DNA from: Bacteroidia bacterium
GTDB taxonomy: Bacteria; Bacteroidota; Bacteroidia; 2-12-FULL-35-15
Direction: 5' to 3'
DNA: 64,000 nucleotides
NCBI GenBank assembly: GCA_030654175.1
Contig: JAURXZ010000024.1
Coordinates: forward strand, 124,001-188,000
Of the stretch, positions 17,366 through 26,000 are shown one piece after another (position 1 is the stretch's first letter; each line of letters opens with the position of its first letter). The notes beneath the pieces were generated by a model. The model was not told the origin of the DNA. It ran no database searches and worked only from the letters and a program-made list of their open reading frames with translations. The position numbers were made by a program, and so were the translations under genes.

Positions 17366-18466
17366 ATGCTTGATAATTTAAAATATAAAATTGCACTTAC
17401 ACTTATTCCCAACATCGGGGATATATTGGCCAAACGTCTTGTTGCCTATTGTGGAAGTGTACAAGCTGTTTTTGAAGAAAAAAAATCATCACTCGAAAAA
17501 ATCCCGGGAATAGGAAGTATGCATTCCAATGCAGTTGTAAATCACACGATTTTTGAACTTGCCGAAGAAGAAATAAAGTTCATTGAAAAAAACAATATCC
17601 AACCACTTTTTTACTTAGACAGCGATTACCCAAAACGATTGACCTATTGTGAAGACAGCCCTGTAATGTTATATTACAAGGGGAATGTGAACCTTAATTC
17701 GGAAAAGATCATTAGCATTGTTGGAACGCGCGAGGCTACCGAATATGGAAAAAAAATGTGTGAAAAATTAATTGCCGATCTGGCAATTCACAATGTTTTG
17801 ATAGTAAGTGGATTAGCCTACGGAATTGATATTTGTGCACACAAGGCGGCACTTGATAATGGACTGCCAACCGTTTGTACATTAGCACATGGCCTTGACA
17901 GGATCTACCCTGCAATACATAAATTAACGGCTCAGAAAATGCTGGAGAATGGTGGCTGGCTTACTGATTTCACAAGTAAAACAGCACCTGACCGGGAAAA
18001 CTTTCCTCGCAGAAACAGGATTGTAGCCGGCATTTCAGATGCAACAATAGTAATAGAATCAAAAAAAAGCGGAGGCTCTCTAATTACTGCTGATATCGCC
18101 AACAGCTATAACCGCGATGTATTTGCCTTTCCTGGAAGGGTTGATGATGTATGTTCAGAAGGATGTAATACTCTTATTAAACAGAATAAAGCAGCATTAA
18201 TTCAATCAGCTGCCGACCTGGTTTATATTCTGGGATGGGAACAAACTAAAAATATTAAAGCACCTCAACAAAAGAAATTATTTTTGGAGCTAAGTGCGGA
18301 TGAAGAAGTATTAGTAAATGTTTTAAAAGAAAAAGATTCGGTAACAATTGATGATCTGTGCTTTGCTAGTAAGCTACCAATGAGTAAGGTGTCAGGCTTG
18401 TTGCTTACGCTGGAATTTTCCGGGATCGTGAAGTCTCTTCCGGGGAAGGCTTATCGGTTGAATTAG
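17366..18466 (+). CDS. dprA: DNA-processing protein DprA/Smf
   Basis: A 366-residue protein of normal DprA length. It has an N-terminal helix-hairpin-helix-like region (ALTLIPNIGDILAKRLV), the Rossmann-like core with VGTREATEYG, SGLAYGIDICAHKAAL and FPRRNRIVAGIS, and a C-terminal winged helix (DSVTIDDLCFASKLPMSKV). DprA loads RecA onto incoming single-stranded DNA during natural transformation and is also conserved in non-competent bacteria. It is transcribed divergently from the TonB receptor gene. A TACTTTTG at 17312-17319 matches the -7 consensus, but the nearest TTG upstream is only 13 bases away. Confidence 0.95.
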   Translation: MLDNLKYKIALTLIPNIGDILAKRLVAYCGSVQAVFEEKKSSLEKIPGIGSMHSNAVVNHTIFELAEEEIKFIEKNNIQPLFYLDSDYPKRLTYCEDSPVMLYYKGNVNLNSEKIISIVGTREATEYGKKMCEKLIADLAIHNVLIVSGLAYGIDICAHKAALDNGLPTVCTLAHGLDRIYPAIHKLTAQKMLENGGWLTDFTSKTAPDRENFPRRNRIVAGISDATIVIESKKSGGSLITADIANSYNRDVFAFPGRVDDVCSEGCNTLIKQNKAALIQSAADLVYILGWEQTKNIKAPQQKKLFLELSADEEVLVNVLKEKDSVTIDDLCFASKLPMSKVSGLLLTLEFSGIVKSLPGKAYRLN

Positions 18467-18500
18467 AAAAAGTAATTTAGTAAATATTACAATTATAAAT

Positions 18501-18593
18501 TGGGGGGCGTTTCCTTTCTAAAAAGAAAGGACCGGGCTTTCCGCTTCAATCTTTTCTAAACAGAAAAGGATTTACGCTGCAATCCCTAACGCA
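18501..18593 (+). repeat. Dispersed repeat R1, copy 2
   Basis: It has the same flanks as the copies at 2824 and 57851: GGGGCGTT on the left and GGGCTTTCC plus TTGCAATCCCTAACGCA-type end on the right (here CTGCAATCCCTAACGCA). The variable inner hairpin is CCTTTCT-aaaa-AGAAAGG, and the constant CTTTTCT-aaac-AGAAAAG hairpin follows. It ends 23 bases before the hydrolase start codon. Confidence 0.8.
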
Positions 18594-18616
18594 GGATCAC
18601 AGTTAAACAGCATCAG

Positions 18617-19420
18617 ATGTATCAAGCAGAATTCAAAAAAATAAAAGTACATTATACTGATACCGGTAAAGGCCGCGTAATCGTATTATTACATGGTTTT
18701 TTGGGTTCACATGAGATATGGAGCGAGTTTGTAAAAAAGCTATCAAAAAAATTTCGTGTTATTGCCATTGATCTTCCGGGCCATGGTAAAACACCTTCTA
18801 TTGGGTATTATCACAGCATGGAACTGTTAGCGCAAAGTGTAAAAGCGGTTCTTGATAAAATTGGAGTGAGGCGTTATGTAATTGCCGGGCACTCAATGGG
18901 GGGCTATGCATCATTGGCTTTTGCTGAACTTTATCCCGAAAATGTAAGTGGATTATGCCTGTTTCATTCCACATCCACTTCTGATACAGAACAAAAGAAA
19001 AAAGACAGGGAACGTATAATTCGCCTCGTTAAAAAAGAGCACAAACATTACATTAATGAAGTGGTAACATCATTATTTGCTCCCGAAAATTTAAACAAAA
19101 TTATACCCGAAGTAGAAAAAGTAAAACGTATTGCCGCTGCCATTTCCAAACAGTCCATCATCAATAGCCTGGAAGGTATGAAGGAACGCAAAAGCCGGGA
19201 TATGATCTTAAAGTTTGCAGATTATCCTGTGCTGTTTATTATTGGTAAAAAAGACACTGTAATTAATTACGAAGCCATGTATCTGCAAATAGGATTATGT
19301 ATGTATCCATCCGTTTTGATGCTTGAAGATGTAGGACACATGGGCTTTTACGAAGCTCCTAAAGAAACTGTGAACGAACTGGAAGCGTTTGCGATGCGTT
19401 GTTTTAGAAATCAGTTTTAA
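18617..19420 (+). CDS. Alpha/beta-fold hydrolase
   Basis: A 267-residue single-domain hydrolase. The oxyanion HGFLG motif is at residues 26-30, the nucleophile elbow GHSMGG places Ser93, and the likely acid and base of the triad are Asp213 (IIGKKDTVINY) and His241 (EDVGHMGFYEAP). There is no signal peptide, so it acts in the cytoplasm. The family covers esterases, lipases, haloperoxidases and C-C hydrolases such as MenH, and sequence alone does not pick one. A dispersed repeat ends just before the start codon, so any promoter must lie in or beyond that repeat. Confidence 0.88.
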   Translation: MYQAEFKKIKVHYTDTGKGRVIVLLHGFLGSHEIWSEFVKKLSKKFRVIAIDLPGHGKTPSIGYYHSMELLAQSVKAVLDKIGVRRYVIAGHSMGGYASLAFAELYPENVSGLCLFHSTSTSDTEQKKKDRERIIRLVKKEHKHYINEVVTSLFAPENLNKIIPEVEKVKRIAAAISKQSIINSLEGMKERKSRDMILKFADYPVLFIIGKKDTVINYEAMYLQIGLCMYPSVLMLEDVGHMGFYEAPKETVNELEAFAMRCFRNQF

Positions 19421-19431
19421 GAATTTCTTTG

Positions 19432-19565
19432 TGGAAGACCAAACCATGGAGACACGAAGAAAACAGAGAACCAAGGAAAAAATTATATTAAATAAATACA
19501 GGTTCAAAAAACTCGACCACCTTGCAACTCCATGCTCTCTGTGTCTCTGTGGCAAGTCGTTGGTT
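19432..19565. repeat. Degenerate inverted-repeat element of the CACAGAG type
   Basis: The left part holds CCATGGAGACACGAAG and the right part holds CTCTCTGTGTCTCTGTGG. Their reverse complements partly match, as in the elements at 661-872. No gene is visible in this convergent spacer. Confidence 0.45.
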
Positions 19566-19566
19566 T

Positions 19567-21945
19567 TTATTCTTTTTTTGGTGAAACAATAAACGCATCA
19601 GGAAATCCAGATTCACGAATTTTTGACAGAAGCAATTTTGCATCATCATAGGTATCAAATCCGCTGATCCTTACTTTAAAGACTCCTCCTTCACTGACAA
19701 TTATTACCGGTTGTTTAAACGCTTTTTTAAGTGATGATTCGGTAGCCTTGGCTTTTGCTAAATGACTACTCACACCCACCTGTATAGCAAAACCTCCTGC
19801 CTTAGTTATTATTGGGGTTATAACGGGAGTCACATTTACCGAATCGACACGTTCTGGCACGATGACCAGTGGTTTGACAGTATCCGGAGGTGTATTAAGT
19901 GTTTCCGTTTTTAAATCCTTTTTCGAAGAAACTGTTGAAACCGCAATAATTTGAATTTTGCGTTCAATGGCTGCTGCAGGATTAAAAATAGAATTTTTAG
20001 TATCGTAATAATCATCACTCACATTAGGTCGGGCTTTTAATTCACCAATGTCTTCATTAAAAAAAGCGATGCTGGCTTCGTTCTCGTTGGTATTATTCAC
20101 ATAAGGCACAAATACACCATTTTCATATTCCATAAAATAGTTGCGAAGACTTGATATCCTTCGTTTTGCTAGATTTACATTGTAATCAGTTGAAGCAAGC
20201 GGACTGCAATATCCTTTCATGGTGATGCTTACTTTTTCACCATCTTTTAAAACTTTTAACATCAGTTGAGCAAACTTTTCAAGATCCTGCATTCCTGCAT
20301 CAACGGAGTCTTCAAACAATACATCAATATCATTATTTGCACGATCCAGATCTGTTCCTTTTGCACCTTTCGAATATTCTTTTTTATAAAGATCCCGCAT
20401 CGCAGAATAATCTTCGTAGGTTTTTTTATAATTCTTTGTTGTGGTTATTGCCAACGTTTTTTTGTCGGGCTCATCATTGTGGAAATACAAGGTAAGCGGA
20501 ACAAGTAGTTTCATCTCAGCCACAAAAATTTGTGTACTATCTACCTTTTTAGGCGGTTCTTCAATGCCCGGAACTCCGGGAATTTTAAACATATAAATAT
20601 CATTGCAACAACTTTCTTTTTCTTCAAAGAAGGAGCCCGGCCGGTTTGAAGATAAAAAAGCTTCGGTTCTTTTTGAACTGATCGAAAAATAAATATCGTT
20701 GTAACTGCTATTGACCGGGATACCCACATTTTGTGGTTCTCCCAGTTCATTGTTCTTATAATAGCTTTTAAAAATATCAAAACCTCCCAAGCCCTTATGC
20801 CAGGTGGAACTGAAAAATAATTCCTGGCAGGGCTTACAATAAAAGGGAGTGATCTCATCATCAAGGGTGTTTACTTTTTTACCTGCATTTACAGGTTTTC
20901 CATAACTGCCATCCGCATTTACTTTGCTATACCAAATGTCCATTCTGCCTTCGCCTCCGGGCCGGTTGGAGGAGAAAAACAACACCTCTTCCTCTCCCAA
21001 AAAACCAATTGCAGGCTGGGTATTCGTATAGCCTTGAGCATTGATTTCAGCCGGTAATTTTTGCAAGGCTCCCCAATGGCCGGTTTTAAATTCAGAAAAA
21101 TAAATTTCACAATTAAAATCCGTTGCGTTTTTCTGATCACAACGTGTAATATAAACTTTTGTATTATCCGCATTAAAAGCCGTGTTGGCATTGTGCACGC
21201 CTTCTTTATTAAAAAGTGTATCTAACTCTTTTGCTTTTTGCCATTTGATACTATCCTGAGTTGCGGTATAAATTTTATTATAATTAAGATTGTTTTTTTT
21301 ATCGCGATCTGTTGCATTCCGTAAGGATGAAAAGTATAAAACACTATCGAGCTGAATGGGAGCGTATTCCGAAACCTTACTGTTTACGGATGTATCGAGA
21401 TGAACGATATTGATACTTTTATCGGCACTTGCAATAAGTAAATTAGCATAATCACATGCAGCGACTTCTTGTATCGCTTTTTTTACAAAATAATCGTTTT
21501 TCTTTTTTTTGTTTTTCTTGGCGTATTTGTCAAATAATTTTTTTGCATCCTTATATTTCCCTTTGCTCTTTTTTATCGTTGCCAACCAAAAAGGACATTC
21601 AGGATATAATTTCCCCTGTGCATCCGTTTTATATACTTTGTTATACCAGTGGTCGGCAATATCAAAATCATAATTGAGCCTGCTTGCCTCTGCGTATTTA
21701 TATTGTAATGCAATGTCTGTAGAATCTTGTAAAATAGCCTGATTATAATAAATGGCGGCTCCAAAAAAATCATTGTCAGCAAAGGCCTTATCACCATTCT
21801 CGATCAGCGTTTTTAGTTTTTGGGCATGGAGAGATTGTACAAGACAGAAGATGTTAAATAAGATAAGAATGGTAAATGAGAAAAGAAATTTTCTCCTGTT
21901 AACACAATTACTTATTTTATTTTTATTGCGTTCTTTAAAAATCAT
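19567..21945 (-). CDS. TPR-PD40-OmpA-SPOR envelope protein (PorE-like) paired with PorP/SprF
   Basis: A 792-residue exported protein. After a signal segment ending in LHAQ near residue 42 come TPR-like helices (45-165), a PD40/WD40-like beta-propeller (about 190-450, with repeats such as EVLFFSSNRPGGEGRMDIWYS), and an OmpA-like peptidoglycan-binding domain (about 540-620, DYNVNLAKRRISSLRNYF). A SPOR domain ends the protein (about 715-790). TPR-propeller-OmpA proteins such as PorE anchor T9SS parts to peptidoglycan; the SPOR end would bind denuded glycan. The start codon follows the PorP/SprF stop after 3 bases, which indicates co-translation. It lacks a clear lipobox, unlike PorE. It is the last gene of the minus-strand locus. 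Confidence 0.88.
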   Translation of the reverse strand: MIFKERNKNKISNCVNRRKFLFSFTILILFNIFCLVQSLHAQKLKTLIENGDKAFADNDFFGAAIYYNQAILQDSTDIALQYKYAEASRLNYDFDIADHWYNKVYKTDAQGKLYPECPFWLATIKKSKGKYKDAKKLFDKYAKKNKKKKNDYFVKKAIQEVAACDYANLLIASADKSINIVHLDTSVNSKVSEYAPIQLDSVLYFSSLRNATDRDKKNNLNYNKIYTATQDSIKWQKAKELDTLFNKEGVHNANTAFNADNTKVYITRCDQKNATDFNCEIYFSEFKTGHWGALQKLPAEINAQGYTNTQPAIGFLGEEEVLFFSSNRPGGEGRMDIWYSKVNADGSYGKPVNAGKKVNTLDDEITPFYCKPCQELFFSSTWHKGLGGFDIFKSYYKNNELGEPQNVGIPVNSSYNDIYFSISSKRTEAFLSSNRPGSFFEEKESCCNDIYMFKIPGVPGIEEPPKKVDSTQIFVAEMKLLVPLTLYFHNDEPDKKTLAITTTKNYKKTYEDYSAMRDLYKKEYSKGAKGTDLDRANNDIDVLFEDSVDAGMQDLEKFAQLMLKVLKDGEKVSITMKGYCSPLASTDYNVNLAKRRISSLRNYFMEYENGVFVPYVNNTNENEASIAFFNEDIGELKARPNVSDDYYDTKNSIFNPAAAIERKIQIIAVSTVSSKKDLKTETLNTPPDTVKPLVIVPERVDSVNVTPVITPIITKAGGFAIQVGVSSHLAKAKATESSLKKAFKQPVIIVSEGGVFKVRISGFDTYDDAKLLLSKIRESGFPDAFIVSPKKE

Positions 21946-21948
21946 AAA

Positions 21949-22983
21949 CTACATATAAATTGGACAAACACGTTTTTTGGCAACAAAAGGAACTTCCTTT
22001 TTAAAAATATAGATCACCGAAATTTCAAATCCTCCGCGATTATTTGTTGCTTCAGTAAGTTTAGAAGTATTTACATCATAACTAATGCCAACATTAAAAC
22101 TTCGATATTCCATATTTGCTGCTATAATAAATGCATCTTTCATTCTATAAAAACCTCCAAGAGAAAGAGCCGTTGTCATCCCATTAAAAGGTTGTAAATA
22201 GTATTTTCCAAACAAGCCTAAAACTGTTTCTTTGTATTTCCCTTGTCGCTGGTACATGATGCTGGGCACTATATCTAATTGGTAAGCCACAGGGAATTCA
22301 ACGATCCCATTAATTATTGTTTTTACATCCAGCCTGATATCTTTATCATTAAAAAAAGATTGTTTTGGCCTGTTCAAATGAAAGGCAGAAGCCCCTATAC
22401 TTGCTTGCATACGTTGTGTTTTTTTCCACAAATATGTTGCCCCTCCACCCAGATCAAAATAGGTGATCCGGGTTTTGTTAAAACTTTCTCCACTGCTTAA
22501 TGCCGCATTATAATTGTCGCCATCGTATTGATTGTCAAAAGTAAGTGCATTAATATTAAAACTTTTTGTTGTAAATCCAGGCTGAACACCAATAGAAATA
22601 AAGTGTGTAGAATCCGGGCCCAGTCTTTTAATAAATGCTCCGGACAAACAAATTTGTGTAGTGCTAAATTTCGAATCTCCTGCTTTATCTGTATTTATAA
22701 GCAATCCGAGTCCGGGAGTACCATTTAAAAATTTCTTTTTTAATCGTGTATCGGTAGAGAGTGAATATGTTTTATATGGAACAGGAATGGCAGCCCATTG
22801 ACTCCTGTGATTTCCCACAAAGCGCCAATCGCCATCAAACATACCTGTTTGGGCAGGATTCAAATTTTGTGGCGATGAATTAAACTGCGACAAATGAATA
22901 TCCTGAGCGAAGGAAGATGCAAGATGCAAGATGCAAGATGCAAGATATAATGCGCCTATTAAAAATATTTTTTTTGTTTTCAT
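21949..22983 (-). CDS. T9SS outer-membrane protein of the PorP/SprF family
   Basis: A 344-residue protein with the family hallmarks: after the signal peptide, QDIHLSQFNSSPQNLNPAQTG, then WRFVGNHRSQWAAIPVPYKTYS, and a beta-barrel to the end. PorP/SprF proteins assist secretion or surface attachment of T9SS cargo, and SprF is required for export of the type B adhesin SprB in Flavobacterium johnsoniae. Here the gene directly follows a giant type B gene (33-base gap), which suggests the same partnership. The signal peptide (residues 1-26) is partly encoded by a tandem 7-base repeat (22914-22941), so copy-number change would shift the frame. The repeat also produces LASC at residues 14-17, which resembles a lipobox by chance or design. 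Confidence 0.93.
   Translation of the reverse strand: MKTKKIFLIGALYLASCILHLASSFAQDIHLSQFNSSPQNLNPAQTGMFDGDWRFVGNHRSQWAAIPVPYKTYSLSTDTRLKKKFLNGTPGLGLLINTDKAGDSKFSTTQICLSGAFIKRLGPDSTHFISIGVQPGFTTKSFNINALTFDNQYDGDNYNAALSSGESFNKTRITYFDLGGGATYLWKKTQRMQASIGASAFHLNRPKQSFFNDKDIRLDVKTIINGIVEFPVAYQLDIVPSIMYQRQGKYKETVLGLFGKYYLQPFNGMTTALSLGGFYRMKDAFIIAANMEYRSFNVGISYDVNTSKLTEATNNRGGFEISVIYIFKKEVPFVAKKRVCPIYM
22914..22946 (-). repeat. Heptanucleotide tandem repeat inside the PorP/SprF signal peptide
   Basis: Four exact copies of AAGATGC (plus-strand reading) at 22914-22941 are followed by a partial fifth, AAGAT. Because the unit is 7 bases, loss or gain of one copy puts the gene out of frame after about 14 residues. 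Confidence 0.85.
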
Positions 22984-23016
22984 CGTACTTGCTTCTTAAA
23001 TCTTGCTTCTTGAATC

Positions 23017-26000
23017 TTACCTAATCAATGTAACATTCCCTTTATTAATCAACTCGTCCTCATTAAAACATTTCGCTCTTAAATACCATGCAAATACATC
23101 GGGATCTGATTTCGCCCCATTATACATGCCATTCCAGCCTTTGTTTTTATCTGTAGTTTCAAAGATCAACTCACCTCTACGGTTATAAACTGCAAAATAA
23201 AGTTCCTTTATTTCTTTTCCTCTAACGTATAAAACATCATTATTACCATCCCCATTGGGTGTAAATGTGTTTGGAACAAATACATTGGCAACATCACATT
23301 CTTTCGACATCACATAAATAGTAACACTGGCTGTTTTTGGGCAACCATCCGAATCTAATATCGACACAGTGTATGTTGTAGTACTCTGCGGAGTGGCTGT
23401 TGGATTAAATGAATTAGGATCATTAAGGCTAATTGATGGCAACCAGATCACTGTTAAGCTTGGATCAGTAATAGCATGGATTGTTGTTGATTGTCCTTGC
23501 ACCAAAGTATCTTCATCTGTTGTTGCAAAAACAGTATATAGTCCCGGGTCAGTAACATGAACTGTTGTTGTTAGGTTTTGTACACATGTATCACCAAATA
23601 CATCAACAGTTACAATGCTAACATTATAAATGGTAGTAGTGTCCGGGGATGCAACCGGATCAGCGATAAGGGCATTACTTAAACCTGCAGCAGGTGACCA
23701 GGTGTATGAAACACCTCCTGTGGCAATCAATTGTAAATTATTTCCTTTACAAATAGTATCATTTGGACTAACCGTAACCGGAATTACCGGAGCAAGATTA
23801 GCCTGAACAACAACAGTGTCTTTACAATCATTTACTGTTGATGCTATCAGTTGAATATCATACGTGCCGGCTGAAGTATAGGTATGGATAGGGTTTTGAA
23901 TGGTGGATGAATCACCATCGTCAAAATACCAAAGCCATGAAAAAGGCGCAATAGCTGATGAATCATAAAAAGTGAGTTGGTTGGTACAAGGCGTTTTTAC
24001 AAAATCAAAATCGGCCGTAAAATCACCAAAAACGGTTATTGTTATTATTTGTGGAGTTCCTGCACAGCCATCCGGACTTGATGTTGGTGTTACCGTATAG
24101 ATCACATTTTGAACTGATGTTGTATTATTTGTTAAGGTATTATTTAAGGGGCTTCCTGTTTGTGAAATAGTGCTTTCGCCTGTTGTATTTACATTGTCTG
24201 TCGCAATCCATGAGTAGGTAGAGGATATGTTACTTGTTAAGGGAATATTTACTGTACCATCACTGCAAATAGAGTCGAGAAGAGGACTTGTAATTGTTGG
24301 TGTCGGAATTATGGTTACAGTTACTGTTTGAGGAATTCCAGGGCAACCATCGGCTGTTGAGGTTGGTGTTACCGTATAAATTACCGATTGAATCGAAACA
24401 GAAGTATTGGTTATTAAATCAGTTAAAGGACCTCCTGTTTGTGGAGTGGTGCTTTCACCTGTTGTATTCACATTGTCGGCAGCAACCCAGCTATAAGAAG
24501 ATGCCAAAGTACTTGTTAATGGTATGCTTACGGTACCTCCATTACAAATTGTTGCGCTGTTAGGACTGGTCATGTTTGATGCAGGGTTTACGCTAACATT
24601 CACGGTTTGTGGAGCGCCTGCGCAGCCTTCGGGGGTTGATGTTGGTGTTACTGTATAAACAACCGTTTCAACCACTGCTGTACTGCTTATTATCAGATCA
24701 TTTAATGGACTTCCTGTTTGTGAGGCTGTGCTTTCACCTGTTGTATTTGGGTTGTTCGTAGCGATCCATGCAAACGTTGAGGCGTTATTACTTGTTAATG
24801 CAATGCTCACAGAATCCCCACTACAAATTGTTGCACTTGGAGGGCTGGTCATTGATGGTGAAGGATTTACAGTCACCGTTATGTCTTGGGGAGTTCCGGG
24901 GCAGCCATCCGGGCTTGATGTTGGCGTTACTGTATAGATCACCGTTTCAACCGATGCCGTGTTGTTTACTAACACATTACTTAATGGACTTCCGGTTTGT
25001 GTGGTAACACTTTCTCCTGTTGTATTTGGATTGTCTGCTGCTATCCACGAATACGTGGAATTCACATTGCTTGTTAAAGCGATACTTAAGGTCCCTCCAC
25101 TGCAAACTGTTGCGGTAACAGGGTTTGTAATGGTTGGAGTAGGAATTATTGTTGCAACTAACTGTTGCGGAATACCTGGACAAAGGCCGTTAAAAAAAGT
25201 AGGAGTAACAATATAATTTACATATTGTATAGAAGTGGAGTTGTTGCTTATTGTATTATTCAATGGGCTTCCTGCTTGAAGTGTAAGACTTTCGCCTGTT
25301 GTATTCACATTATCTGAAGCAATCCATGTATATGGAGAAGGGTAATTGCTGGTTAATGGAATGTTAAGAGTGCCACCGGTACAAATGGTGGCGCTGTCGG
25401 GGCTGGTCATATTGGCGGCAGGGTTTGCAGTTACAGTCAACGTTTGTGGTGTTCCAACGCAGCCTTCAGGGCTTGATGTTGGTGTTACCGTATAGATAAT
25501 AGTTTGAACCGATGTTGTATTATTAAATATACTGTCATTTATTGGGCTTCCTGCTTGTGCAGTGGTGCTTTCACCATTGGTATTCGGATTGCTTAACGCT
25601 ATCCAGGAAAAGGTGGAGGCATTGTTACTGGTTAAAACTATATTTAAAATTCCTCCACTGCAAATTGTTGCGGTGTTTGGACTGGTCATACCTGGTAATG
25701 GATTTACACTTACTGTTAACGTTTGTGGAGTTCCCGGACATCCTTCCGGAGTGGAAGTTGGTGTTACTGTATAGGTTACAGTTTCAACTGATCCGGTATT
25801 ATTTGTTATCGTATTTGTTAATGGGCTTCCTGTTTGTGCCGTGGTACTTTCACCGGTTGTATTCAGGTTGTCGCTTGCAAGCCATGAAAAGCTGGAGGTT
25901 AAGGAACTTGTTAAAGGAATACTAACGGTACCCCCGCTGCAAATAGTTGCACTGCTAACACTGGTCATTGCTGGTGTTGGCATTATACTTACGGTTACAG

